The position numbers and the translations under genes are program-made. A DNA stretch of 64,000 nt, taken from positions 156,716,257-156,780,256 of the forward strand of contig NC_061115.1 of assembly GCF_002878395.1 (NCBI RefSeq), given 5' to 3'. The stretch comes from Capsicum annuum (taxonomy: Eukaryota > Streptophyta > Magnoliopsida > Solanales > Solanaceae). Positions 11,525 through 23,040 of the stretch are shown one piece after another; positions within the stretch are counted from its first letter, which is position 1; every line of letters starts with the position of its first letter. A model generated the notes under the pieces. That model searched no databases and was not told where the DNA came from. It worked only from the letters and a program-made list of their open reading frames with translations.

Positions 11525-13120
11525 AGATGCTGGGAAAGAAACAAGGCTTAGCATGCAATAAAAACTTAGCCTGGGTTATGTAGCTTAACTATCATGAAAT
11601 CCATCTATGGGCTATATTAGTCCAGTGTCGCCCCTTTGAATGGGCCCCAGTGCGTGTTAGCTACACGAACCAGAGATGTCATCAAAGGCCAGGTATTCCC
11701 GTGTACCCTTCGCCAAGCATGATAAAATTATATATATACACACTTTGGGGATTCCCTTGTACCCCAAAAACATACAATCATTAAGACCAATCCTCACGTT
11801 GGCAAACATGAGTTTCCTGTATCAGTCCTTTAGACTTACACCTTCATGGCTAGCTAATATAACCCTTATTAATGCCCAGTTAAAATATTTAACACAACCT
11901 ATCCTCTAATTCTGGCAATCAATTATCAAGGCATCATTAAGTGGTATCATCATATTGACTATAGCTTGCAAGCAATGTTATAAGCCAACACTTAGGGGAT
12001 TTCTTCATACTTCATAGACTCCATTATGAAAGATCGCTTGGGGGATTCCATTGTACCCCTCAAGGTTTTTAAGATCATCATTATTATCTAATTAACTATT
12101 TATACCATCCATTAATTTCAAGAAATAAGACACACCAAATGATAATGCATATTCCAAAATTAATTATGCAAGTGGGTTGAGGTTACCATTAATTTCCAGA
12201 TCAAAACCAAATATTTTTGGATTATTTTGTACCCCTATTGCCATAGTTTACAAATTTGGGGAATCCATTATACCCCTATTCCATCCACCATTCCCATGCA
12301 CCCAATGTCTTTACTGATTATCAATTCAAGTAACAATATCATAATAATCATGGGAAAAATATTTAAACCAAATACATTCAAATTCCTCAACCTATAGTTT
12401 AAACCCAACATCAAAACCATACACATATTCACCAATTTATTCCATTAAGGAAATATAATTATAGGGATAGAGGTACATTCTTTAATTACTAAGGAATCTT
12501 TAAGAAGATAACACCCTTAGAACCCTAGATGACCACTTTTCTTGAAACCCTACCCTTGAATTGAATGGGGAATTTGAGAGAGAATTTGAGAGTGCTTTGA
12601 TGTATTATGGGTGAGAAATAAGTCCCAATTGTGTTTATAGGTTGTGTAGTTTAAGTAGGGAAAGAGGAATTTTCCAAGATGCCCTTAATTAAAAGATTAC
12701 AAAAATACCGCCCACTTGCTCGAGTCTCCTAGCGACTCATTACGACTTCATATGTATCACCTACTCGAGTCGTAGTCAAGATAGTACCCTTGGGAACCCC
12801 CACTGGTCTATCTACGAGTCGTACTGCACTACTCATAACCTGTCCCTACGACTCACATGCACCACTCATTACCAAGACAAAAACTTTTGAGGCATATACT
12901 TATCACCTTACAACTACCATATAATGACTTGACACGAAACCTTATGACTCATAAGTTCCTATTTGTAATCACATCTAAGCCATAGGATAATATAATGGTC
13001 TTTCAACGACTGGGGTCCTATGACCCATATAGAGACCTTATAACTCGTAAGTTAAGTCGTTACCAGGATAGTATGGCTAAAATTTAGAATTCTTTTGGGG
13101 CCAACATCTAGGGTATTTCA

Positions 13121-13125
13121 TGATG
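13121..13125. repeat. Right TSD of element A (TGATG)
   Basis: Pairs with TGATT at 375-379; one mismatch. Confidence 0.75.
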
Positions 13126-14830
13126 TGTGATGCTAGTTGCATGAAGTTAGGAGCAGTCCTAGGCCAAAGGTTAGAGAATATACTACACCCAATATACTAT
13201 GCTTTTAAAGTACTTAATCCCACTTAAAAAAATTACACTGTGATGGAACTAGAGTTGTTTGCTATTATGTTTGCATTTGAGAAATGTTGGTATTACTTGA
13301 TTGTCACCAAAGTCATTGTGCATACTAACCATGATACTCTAGATATATTATAGAAAAAAAGTTGTAGAACCGAGGTTGATTAGATGGTTATTTCTATGGT
13401 AGGAATTTGATTTTGAGGTAAAGGATTGAAAAAGAGCTGAAAATCAGGTGGCAGATCATTTTTCACACCTTGAGGAGGAGACTACGCCAAAACTATGGGT
13501 GAGCTTGATATTGATAATACTTTTCCAGATCAATAAGTCTTGGCAGCATTTCAAGACTTAATCCCTTGGTTTACAAATTCACAAATTATTTGGCAAGTGA
13601 TTTAGTTCCATAAGATATTTTATTTTAGCAGCGAAAGCAATTTATGCATGAGGTGAGGAAGTTCTTTTAGAATGAGCCATTCTTATATCAGGTTTGTGCA
13701 AATAGAGTAATCCAAGGATGTATTCCTGAGGTGGAGATGATAAGTATTTTGAAAATATGGCACTCCTCATCAGTTGAGAGTCACTATAGAGGTGCAAGGA
13801 CCGAGCATAAGATCTTACAATATGGTTACTTTTGGCCTATAATTTACAAAGATTCTCATGATTATGCTAGGGTTTGTGATCTATGTCAAAGGCAAGGGAA
13901 TATCTCTCACAGATATGAACTTTGAGTGACAACTATCCTTGAGCTTGTATTATTTGATGTATGAGGTATAGACTTTGTAGGTCTATTTGTTAGATCACAT
14001 GGAATGAAATATATCTTGGTATTCGTTGACTATGTTTCCAAGTGGGTAGGAGTAATTACGCTTCCAAACAATGATGGTAAGAGCGTTACAACATTTCTCA
14101 AGAAAAATATTTTTTGGAGATTTGGTATACCCCGAGCTATTAAATCCCTAGAATCTTCTCTTTAAATCCCTGCTTGATAGATATGGTGTAAAATATAAGG
14201 TAGCTTTACCTTATCACCCACAGACTTGTGGGTAGGTTGAGGTTTCAAATTAGGAGATAAAGTCCATTTTGGCATAAACTGTGAATGTCAATTGGATAGA
14301 CTGGTCTAGTAGGCTATATGATGTGTTATGTGCCTACCGTAAAGCCTATAAGACTCCTATAGGTTCCTTTCCATGTCAGCTTGTGTATGGAAAAGCATGC
14401 CACTTTCCTGTCGAACTTGAACACATGCATTATAGGCATTGAAGCGGATAAATCTTGAATGGAGTGGCATAATAAAACTACGATTAGATTTGATGAATAA
14501 AATGAATGAGTTCTATCTCCGCGCCAATGAAAGTTCATCCTTATACAAGGAAAAATAAAATTGTACCTTGATCGAAATATTGAGAAAAGAGAATTTCAAC
14601 CCGATGATTTGGTCTTGCTTTATAATTTGAGACTTCACTTGTTTCCTAGCAAGCTAAAATCCAAATGGTCTGGACCATTTACAATGATGAGAGTATTTCC
14701 GCATGGTGCAATTGAGCTTTAGTGAAATGGCTGTCTAGTTCATGGTAAATAGACATAGTGTCAAGCATTATGTAGGTACAACTAAGGAAATGAATTCATG
14801 TAAAAAATTAAAACTTGACAAATTCTGAAT
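13126..14830 (+). pseudogene. Athila (G0) RNase H and integrase
   Basis: CDASCMKLGAVLGQRL and ENILHPIYYAFKVLNPT continue the RNase H broken at 379. After stops come FQDLIPWFTN, the zinc-binding region HSSSVESHYRGARTEHKIL with CDLCQRQGN (13731-13925), FVDYVSKW (about 14025), then YHPQTCG and VEVSN (about 14213-14250), and YGKACHFPVELEH (about 14390). These match the Athila integrase order. The second catalytic Asp region (SDGG-HF in relatives) is replaced by sequence ending LESSL. Its parallel is the minus-strand G1 integrase at 19955-20778. Stops and frameshifts throughout. Confidence 0.85.
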
Positions 14831-15554
14831 AGTCAAGGGAGTTGGGTCGTACTGCAATGTTAAATCAGGCGCTTCATGGGAGGAAACCTATATACTTGTT
14901 GGCCAAGTCTGAGTAACTTACTCAACCACGTCGTTCCGCTATGATAAATCTCAAGCACTTCATAGAAGGAAACCCTTGATTTTGTACTTTATATTTTATT
15001 GGGTAATATTTTTTAATGGTACTAGGATCACACAAGAAAAACAGATGCTGAATTGGTTTATAGAATGAACGCTTGGGAGGATTGTATGATCTAATCACCT
15101 TTGAGCAAAGTCCAGAGGGATAGATATCTTTGAGTCATACCATAATTGGTTATTACAATTGTACTTATATTCCACAAGCGTGATACCAATCGTTTAATCA
15201 CTCTCCTACAACCCATCAACTTATAGGAACCTATGATTTAAAGAAACAATCATGGATAAATATCACAATTGTCCTTAAGCTTCATAGATTCCTTGATAGG
15301 TTTTCATTAACTTACATGTAATGGAAGGAATGCACGATCATGGTATCTAACAAGATTGTACTACTGAGTCACCTGAGTGAGCCCATCTGTGGAATGATTG
15401 GACCTGAACTCCTTGGGTTTAAATGTATAAAACCCTCAAACACTATACCCTTTTCCCTCTTTAATTTTTCAATTAATTTTGACCATAAATCTAAACCCTA
15501 CTTCATCCTAAGGCTAAAACGACATGTTTTTTGTGATTCAAAAACAAAATCTTT
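14831..15554 (+). other. Athila (G0) post-integrase untranslated region
   Basis: It contains GTCGTACTGCAATGTTAAAT then GGCGCTTCATGGGAGGAAACC (about 14848-14888), the conserved tail that follows integrase in these Athilas; parallels are at 19457-19500 (minus) and 56938-56985 (+). A second GGAAACCC copy lies near 14970. The remainder has no recognisable coding sequence. Confidence 0.6.
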
Positions 15555-16462
15555 ATGTTCTCATTATTCTCATCAATGACTCGTAAGTATTTCACCATAG
15601 TTTTCTCCTTGGTCAAAGTTTTAAATAGAAATATGTTGTTTAAAGTTGATGTAGGTCATGGGGAAGTATTGAGTACACGAGATGGGTTGACTACCTGTCA
15701 ATTTGGGTTAAAATTAGGTCAATTTAGGTTCAATAAGTTTATACAAAAAACTACTCAGTATTGCAGAATCCCATGACACAACCTACGATCATGGTTTGGA
15801 TCATTCTAAGAGATCATGTGTTAAGCCTCAGGAGATCATCAGACATACACATCCCATGATTGTTAGATCAATATATAATCGTGGTATGTGCTCTTCTAAT
15901 GTGATATAGTCTACAGGTGTTAAGAACCCTTTCTATGATAAGAAGGTACAATCATACCTTAATTACTTGATCATAGGAAGGGTCGTACGATCTACTTTCT
16001 ACACTCGTTCAAATTTTTCATAAACCGATTCTAACTCCTTCAGATACAGGTACAAGGCACCAAGTTCTTATAAAAAGTTGTCCAAGAGCATAGTAAAGAA
16101 GCGGGCACCATAGGATACATCTCCAATCTCAGAGAGTGATTCCAAATCATCAAGTGGGACTAAGATAAGCTTTTCTATATGTTAATTTGATAAGAAACTC
16201 TTACCTCAGACCACGTGGAATCAATCAAAGGAGAAAGAGAAAGCAAAGGTCGAAACATACATGACCTTGGTAGAGAAATCTACCCTGTCAAACTTCTCAA
16301 GTATAAAGAGGGAAGGTAAGGCACCTAATAGGATAGAGGTGAAGCTGAGGAAAGAACAGGTTCATCAGAGGGAAGGGTGAGACCAACTACAAACCCTCCG
16401 ATGTTGTTTCTGCTCTACCATTCCCAAGAAGAGCTGATCTGAGAATGTAGTTAGTCCCTAAC
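15555..16462 (+). pseudogene. Athila (G0) 3' ORF, 5' part
   Basis: A 73-codon frame begins at 15555. Lysine- and serine-rich sequence with KKLSKSIVKKRAP and KEKEKAKVETYM follows (16060-16260). This continues across the G1 insertion to YYIDGVLFTN and beyond at 26311, so the whole is a gene downstream of pol whose later part resembles the 'putative plant transposon protein' domain found with Athila/Ogre-type elements. The stretch 15770-16010 is filled with repeated GATCATG/ATCATGG words and is probably not coding. Function unknown. Confidence 0.5.
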
Positions 16463-17891
16463 TGGTGATACCCAAGCTACACCTTTACTCTAAAGACGAT
16501 AGAGTCGCTTCTAAATAGAGTAACACTACAAAGGTTGGGGTAGAGTTTACCAAGGGAATACGTGGAATTGTGGCTCTCAGCTGTTGTGATTAATGAGCAA
16601 ATTTGGAAAAGTAAATATGGGTTTTGAATACCAATATCGAACAAGTGGTGAATATCAAATTCAGTTGTAATTAGTCGTAGGTGAACACTAGGATTGTGTT
16701 CCCCTTGGATTATCAACTCCATAGGTTTATCGTTCTTTGTTTAACCAACCCGATACCTTGTATGCAGAATCAATAAGTTATATACCATCTACAATTTTTT
16801 AGACGAGCAGAAGGATTTCACCCTTTACTTTTTGAGTCTTAGGATGTCGCCTTACTGACCCTTATCTTTATCCTAGTTAGATATTTCCTTTTGAGTCTAT
16901 AGTTATTAGATAAAATCTAACCATCTTACTTAGATAAAACCTAGTTGTATGGATCGACAGTTAAACTCCAAATTATAGTTGTCATTATCTTTTCTTAGTC
17001 ACTACTCCTCTTTTAAAGTAAGTAGCAATAATCGATGTGGGATCATAATGTGTGCATCCATTAAATAAACTATTAAAGTGAAGATAATACAGTGCATGCA
17101 TTGGTATCGGTTCATAAAGACAATAGTACTTCCCTTTCTTTATCAATGCGCCAGGGTTTCCATAATCCTAGCTAAGGGTTTATAGCTGCTCATGCTTGTA
17201 AAGTAATGAACAGTATTCATGATTGAAAGCATAAGATGAAATTAGAGTAATTACAAGTAAAACCCCAAAAACGTAACTGAATTAATCAACTAAAATTAAT
17301 ACAAGAGAATTCCAAGACTAAAATCGAATCTTGGAATCAAAATATATTTGTAAGTATCTAGAGTACGTAATTCTACTGAAAACACATAAGGGGTATTTAT
17401 AGTACGTGAGGAAACCCTAAAACCAAAGCCCAAACGAAATAGGAGAAAAAAGGGTCGGTGAATACATGTGGTCACCATATGCTGCCTGCAGGCTGGGCGC
17501 ATGTAGTGACCGCATGTGCTTAGACCAAAAATTCCTGCAGGTCTGCCCTCGGGATTTTGGATTGCTGACACATGCTTTGCACACATGCAGTCCACATGTA
17601 CTATATGCGGTCCGCATGTTGACTTAGCAAGTGTCGGAAGTTATTTCTTTAGCTCCTCTTCAATTCCCACACATGTTTTGGTCACTAACAATTTGAAAAG
17701 CATCACAAACTCCTATTATTGCTCACATAATTAGCCAAAAATACCTTTTCCCTCTTTTTCATGAACTTAGTATCCAAAATCTATTTTACTGCAAAACATA
17801 CCCAAAATGCGTCATATCTAACAAGACAACCTCAGAAACTTTCATATTTTCATAGTTTTAAGGGTCAAAAGTGCTATATTTATACATCACA
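16463..17891 (-). repeat. 3' LTR of G1
   Basis: It pairs with 24897-26305. Edges are TGGTGATACCC and ACATCACA. The minus-strand TATA box is at 17394-17401. A block at 17455-17630 repeats words such as CATGCGG, GGTCCGCATG and CTGCAGG. The next 300 bases carry no coding signal. Confidence 0.9.
17394..17401 (-). promoter_or_regulatory. TATA box of G1 3' LTR
   Basis: The minus strand reads TATAAATA, the canonical form. In the partner LTR the same site is degraded to ATTAATA (about 25825). Confidence 0.6.
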
Positions 17892-19440
17892 TCAACACCC
17901 TCAACATAGAACACTTGTATGTACTCAGACAATAAAACATAACAAAACAAAACACGACGCTTAACTAGGAGAATCTAAGCTATTAAGGCAGTCAATCAAT
18001 ACTTTAAGCTCAAATCATAGCACCCCCTCTAATCTCACTTTTGAAAAGCAACTGTATATAAACATAAAGCATAACAATGTGACACAATGGGTTCAAGGTA
18101 TGGCATTACATTAGCAATAGACAACCATGCATATGTACAGGTTATACCACCCAAACACGCAAGCAGGTAGCAATATGACTCATGTTCCCTCACAACAAAG
18201 ATGTCCAAATCACTCATATTAAATAATGCATGTCAATGCATGGACAGTCGAGAGACACTCACACTCAGAAGAGAAGTTTCATTCAGTGTACATCAAATAC
18301 CATAGGCTTGCACTCATTTTCTTTACCTTAGCATTCAGGAAGTCAAGTTAGGATCATTATAGGACTTTCCTCATCTTGTAATGTAGGCTTGGGGGGTTGG
18401 TATGATTCATATAGACATATCAAGTGACTAAGCCTCCTTGGAACTCACTAACCTTGGTGTCTCACTTATTAACAAATTTCTTTTTATTCCACCCTTATTT
18501 CTCCCATTCTATTTTAAAGCACATTCAGGCTTGGTGTGGTATTTTATTCATTCTTTTTCATATTTTTATAGTTTTTTTTCACCTTTCTCTACCACACCAG
18601 CCCTACTTTCTTTTTCTTTTACTTTTCCCTTTTTCATACCCACTTTACACTATGCGCCCCTATGATAACCACCCTTAACTTAGGCTTTTTGCTTGAGTTG
18701 AGGTTCACAATATCCAAGGAGGACTAGGGAAAAAATAATTTCATAGTAACACAAATGGTAATGTGAAAGTTGTAACCAGAAAAATAGGCTTTAAGGCTCA
18801 AAACAGGGATCAAGGGATACTATTTCATATAGGGAAGGTCATTTAGGCTAAAACTGGACTAGAATAAAAAATGGCCTATGATCCTTTCCTAACCCGACTA
18901 TCCTTCAACCTAGGCAAGACTAACTGGGCAGTTCTGAATTAAACACACAAAGGGAACTAAGTAGCATCTCACACACACATGACACAATGTCAATATCACA
19001 AGCTACTTCTTATCCGATTTAAGAAATTGTTGGTAAGTGATTATAATATCCCTAATCCTAATGACATAACAAGATCTATAATGTTCACTCATCTGTACAT
19101 TCAGACAGTTCTAAAATATAATTTTTGGATGGGTATAAAAAATTATCAAAAATCAATCAAAACATGACTACTACCCTAAATACTTAAAAATCTCCTAATT
19201 ACATAAAAACACAACACAACACGAAACAAAACACAACATAACACAAATTATCCTAGACATTTTGTTTCTACAATTATACCACCACAGACAAAAAAAGAAG
19301 CACGACAACAAAAATACACAGCGGCTATAGTATACCCCACTCCCAACTAAAAACTATGCACTGTCCCTAATAAGCAAAAATAATACAAAATATAGAGAAG
19401 TCATAAAATACATCGGACACAATAGGCATCCGCATACCTT
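17892..19440 (-). other. G1 3' non-coding region with two polypurine-like tracts
   Basis: The minus strand reads GTTGAGGGTGTTGA directly before the 3' LTR (17892-17907), the priming tract. A second G-rich tract, TTAGTTGGGAGTGGGGTATA, lies at 19330-19350. Between them is non-coding sequence with a long pyrimidine-rich run on the + strand (18424-18640) and sequence that parallels G0 28100-29500. Short ORFs here are chance products. Confidence 0.65.
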
Positions 19441-20830
19441 AGGTTGACTCCTATGTAGTGCCTGATTTATCGTTGTGGCACGACTTAGTTCCCTTGGCTT
19501 CTCAGACTTTGCCAAGGTCTATGTTAACACAGGCTCTAACTTCCTCCAGGTTTCCCATGTAGTGCTTCACTCACTCTCCATTTACCTTGAATAAGATCTC
19601 ACCATCATGATTTATTTATATAGCACTATGTGGGAATATCTTAACCATGGTGAATGGTCCATTCCACCTAGATGTTAGCTTGCCAGAAAATAAACGTAGT
19701 CTTGAATTATACAACAAGGCCAAATCACCAGGTTTAAATATTTATTTCTAGATTTTACTATCATGATACAATTTCATTCTATATTTGTATATATTCAAGA
19801 TCTCATAAACACTGAGTCAGAATTCATTCAACTTATTCACCTTGCTTAACCTCAGGTTTACTGCATCACGCCACTCAAAATTTATCATTTTTAATGCCCA
19901 TAGTGCCTTATGCTCAAGCTCAACCGATAAATGGCATGCCTTAAAGTATACAAGCTAATATGGAGAGGCACCTAAGGGGGCCTTATAAGCTATATGGTAG
20001 GCCCACAATGCATCATCTAATTTTTTAGACCAGTCAGTCCTATTGGTATTCATAATTTTTGGCAAGATGGACTTTATCTCTCCATTGGAGACTTCCACTT
20101 GCCCACTTGTCTGAGGATGGTATGGTGTTGCCACTTTATGACTTACACCATATCTATCAAGCAGATATTTGAATAAGTGATTGCAGAAATGAGACCTACC
20201 ATCACTGATAATTGCATGTGGAGTGCCAAATGGAGAAAAGATATTATCGGGAAGTGGAACTGCCTCCACCCATTTTGACACATAGCAACTACTACCAAAA
20301 TTTATCTCATGCCATAGGAGCTCATGAATGGGACCATCAAATTGATCCCCCGCACATCAAACAACTTCAACTTTAGAATAGGTGTCATGGGGAGTTTATG
20401 GCACCGTGAAATATTTCCTTGAGATTGACATCAATCACAGGCTTATGAATAATCATGAGTATCCTTGTAGATTTTAGGCTAGTAAAACCCACACTGAAGA
20501 ATTTTGTGGGTTGCGTATGTGCCACTTTGGTGACCTCCAACTGATGATGAATGAAAAACTCCCACAATGTTCATCATCTCCACCTCCGGAATGTATCTTT
20601 GAATCACACCATCAGAACAGATCCTAAAAAGATATGGCTCATCCAAAATAAAATTTCTTACCTCATGCACAAATATTCTTTGCTGTTGGAGTGATAGGTC
20701 TTCTAAGACAAGATTGCTTGCCAAATAGTTAGCAAAATCAGCAAACAAGGGAATAAAATCTTGAGATAAAGTCAACACCCGCTCATCTAAAAAAGCATCA
20801 TCTATCGCAGGATTATCTCCTTGTTTCTGT
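19441..20830 (-). pseudogene. G1 integrase
   Basis: Read on the minus strand: QDFIPLFADFANYLASN, the HHCC region VGGHQSGTYATHKIL (20479-20778), FDVRGINLM where the family has GIDF (first catalytic Asp to Asn, about 20350), then [12 protein letters not shown] with the second Asp, [20 protein letters not shown] with the Glu, and [16 protein letters not shown] (19955-20281). A short in-frame loss follows PLPDN before IFSPFG. The gene ends near 19500 in the conserved post-integrase tail (AAGTCGTGCCACAACGATAA on the minus strand). Frameshifts and the lost Asp make it inactive. Confidence 0.88.
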
Positions 20831-21320
20831 ATGGTATCCTCCTTACATCTTGATAAGTGGTTTGTAACCTAATTTTCTTTTCCTTTTTGGTCCTTTACTT
20901 CAAAATCTTACTCTTGCAGCATGAGAACCCAACGAATCAATCTTAGTTTTGCATCTTTCTTCAACATTATATATTTCAAGGATGTATGGTCAGTGTGCAC
21001 TATGACCTTAGTCCCAATCAAATAAGATCAAAATTTTTTAGAAGCAGAATCCACCGCAAGTAGCTCTTGCTCTATAACTATATAATTTTTTTGCATGGGG
21101 TTTAAAGTTTTGCTAGCATAGTAAATGGGATGCAGGATCTTTTCCCTCCATTTTCCTAGGATAGAACCCAAGGCCACTCCACTTGCATCACATATTACCT
21201 CAAAAGGTGTAGACCAGTCGGGAGATAATCTTATAGGTGCCGAAATCAACTGCTCCTTTAGCCATTTGAAAGCCTTGGCACAAGAATTATCAAACATAAA
21301 TTTCACCTCTTTCTCTACAA
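20831..21320 (-). pseudogene. G1 RNase H domain
   Basis: The minus-strand frame at 21028-21306 reads KFMFDNSCAKAFKWLKEQL, PFEVICDASGVALG, ILHPIYYASKTLNPMQKNY and IVIEQELLAVDSASKKF. This is the RNase H of gypsy polymerases, with the Asp in CDAS and the Glu in EQELLA. Sequence from 20831 to 21027 carries the decayed C-terminal half. Confidence 0.88.
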
Positions 21321-22110
21321 TTTTGCATCAAGGATTTGCAATTTTAGACATGTCCTTGATGAACCTCCTATACAAGCCTGCATAACCTAGAAAGCTTCGT
21401 ATGCCTTTAAATGACATTGGCGGTGGCAATTTCTCAATTACCTCAATCTTCATTTTGTCTGCCTCAATACCATGTGTGGAGATCTTGTGCCCTAGCAAGA
21501 TACCTTCTTTCACCATAAAGTGGCAATTTTCCCAGTTTAGCACCAAATTGCACTCTTCACATCTCTGCAGTACATTGGCCAAATAGGCTAAATAGTCATC
21601 AAATGAGTCTCCAATAGCTGAAAAGTTATCCATGAATACTTTGATCTGTCTTCTACCATATCAAAGAATATGGACATCATACATCTCTGAAAAAATGGCA
21701 GGCACACTACATAATTCGAATAGCATCATCTTGAACGCAAATGTCCCATAGGGGCAAGTAAAAGTAGTTTTTTTTTGGTCTTTAGGAGCAATCATGATTT
21801 GATTGTAACCCAAATACCCATCAAGAAAATAATACCAACCCCTGCCTGCTTGTCTATCTAACATTTGATCCATGAAAGACATAGGGACATGGTTCTCTTA
21901 TGTCCACTTGGTCACTGGACTCATGGGTACTAATTCATTCTTTTCATTTGGAACCACTGTGATTTCCCCTTTCTTTGGGAGGCATTGAACTGGGCTTACC
22001 TACTTGCTGTATGCAATGGGAAAAACCACCCCAATATCTAGCCACTTGATTATCTTTTTTTTCACCACCTCCTACATAGGAGGATTTAGTTGCCTCTGAT
22101 GCTCAATACT
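21321..22110 (-). pseudogene. G1 reverse transcriptase
   Basis: Frames at 21661-21882 (MSFMDQMLDRQAGRGWYYF, DGYLGYNQIMIAPKDQ, TFTCPYGTFAFKMM) and 21328-21633 (MDNFSAIGDSFDDYL, CEECNLVLNWENCHF, GIRSFLGYAGLYRRFIKD) cover fingers, palm and thumb of a gypsy RT. The active site reads FMDN instead of xxDD, so the second catalytic Asp is lost. A frameshift lies between the two frames near 21640-21660. Upstream (to 22110) a decayed N-terminal part is visible. Confidence 0.88.
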
Positions 22111-22720
22111 GTGAATGCTATCTGGATCAAGCTATATCTTATGTGTGTATATACCTAGTGGAATCCCTACAATGTCTGTAATAGTCCATATAATAGCTCT
22201 CTTGAATTTCTATAATACTGAAGTCAAAGCTTCCACTTGTGCTACTACTAAATTTACTGCAATAATCACTAGTAAGGTATTGTTGGCTCCTAAGAATACA
22301 TACTGCAAATGAGATGAAAGGGCATTTAATCCCAACATCGGTGATTCCTCAATAGATAGTTTATTAAAGGTATTGTTTTATTCTTCAAGTCAAGATCTAG
22401 GTTCTTAGGGGCATATTTGTATTAGCCACCGCCATGCAGTGTACTTGCCAACACATCATAGTCATCTATCCTATCACTCTCAAAGTTAATAATTACTACA
22501 TCTAATGTTTCTACCCGTAATATTTCCTCAATAGGCACATCTACTACAACCACATCATCATCCACTGCATCTATCACTGCCACTACTTTCATTATCTGAC
22601 TGTTGTACTATAATGCATATATTTATCACAATTTGATCATTGTTCCATTTAAAGGTGATCACCTCAGAGTCTATATCAGTCAATACTCGACTAGTGGACA
22701 AGAAGGGTCTACTCAAGATA
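22111..22720 (-). pseudogene. G1 protease-RT linker
   Basis: Coding remnant between protease and RT on the minus strand, with stops and Asp/Glu-rich stretches near 22420-22600. No conserved motif stands out; it is assigned by position only. Confidence 0.5.
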
Positions 22721-23040
22721 ATCAGATCTTAGGTATCCACTTTACAGTCTAAAATTATAAGATCTACTGAATAGGTGAATGATGCCACCCTTACTTCTAT
22801 GTTATGTAAAATACCCACTGGCTCCTTTATAGGTGAATCAGCCATCAATGGCCTTACAAATATATGTTTTAGTTTTCCTAACCCCAACACCTTGTATATT
22901 ACTAGCGGCATTACATTTATTCCTTCTCTCAAATCACATAGAGCTTGATTAATATCAAAAGGAACAATAGAACATAGGATGATGACTGCACCTAGATCCC
23001 TCTTCTTTTCCATAATAGTGTATGAGAATTCATGCTAAAA
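22721..23040 (-). pseudogene. G1 aspartic protease
   Basis: The minus-strand frame at 22729-23013 reads LGAVIILCSIVPFDINQALC, DLREGINVMPLVIYKVLGLG, LMADSPIKEPVGIL and DLIILDCKVDT. This is the Athila retropepsin; relatives read DLGASINLMP at the active site. The catalytic Asp is kept but the next residues changed (DLGA to DLRE), which should inactivate it. Confidence 0.85.

Larger units (their letters stand above)
380..13120 (-). mobile_element. Tekay/Del-like chromovirus A, minus strand, with internal deletion and two nested solo LTRs
   Basis: The element has paired LTRs (380-2377 and 9427-13120), a polypurine tract at 2378-2395, a decayed tRNA-iMet primer site beside the right LTR, and gag, protease and integrase fragments, all read on the minus strand. 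RT and most of RNase H are missing: protease sequence runs into the RNase H-integrase linker near 7470. Imperfect TSDs TGATT/TGATG flank it. It is inserted in the Athila G0 RNase H and itself carries solo LTRs S1 and S2. The integrase C-terminal sequence resembles the Tekay/Del chromovirus group; exact lineage is inferred. Confidence 0.85.
9427..13120 (-). repeat. 5' LTR of element A, interrupted by solo LTR S2
   Basis: It aligns with 380-2377 outside the S2 insert: shared order of the ACTAGGGCC edge, the CCTCTAACAAAAC tract, SSR, GGGATTCC-TTGTACCCC motifs (about 11690-12260), TATA-like box (12632-12639) and GAGTC block (12715-13050). Without S2 it is about 2.2 kb. The left edge is decayed (TATCACAACCC) and the right edge is TTTCA. 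Confidence 0.85.

Noticed and set aside
16477..18678. Several 60-99 codon ORFs in and beside the G1 3' LTR
   Set aside because: LTR or pyrimidine-rich non-coding sequence; no domain, and the partner LTR does not keep the frames.
18424..18678. Hydrophobic, membrane-like frames (Phe/Leu/Ser-rich)
   Set aside because: Produced by a T/C-rich run in the Athila 3' non-coding region; the equivalent region of G0 is purine-rich on the opposite strand. Not an envelope protein.
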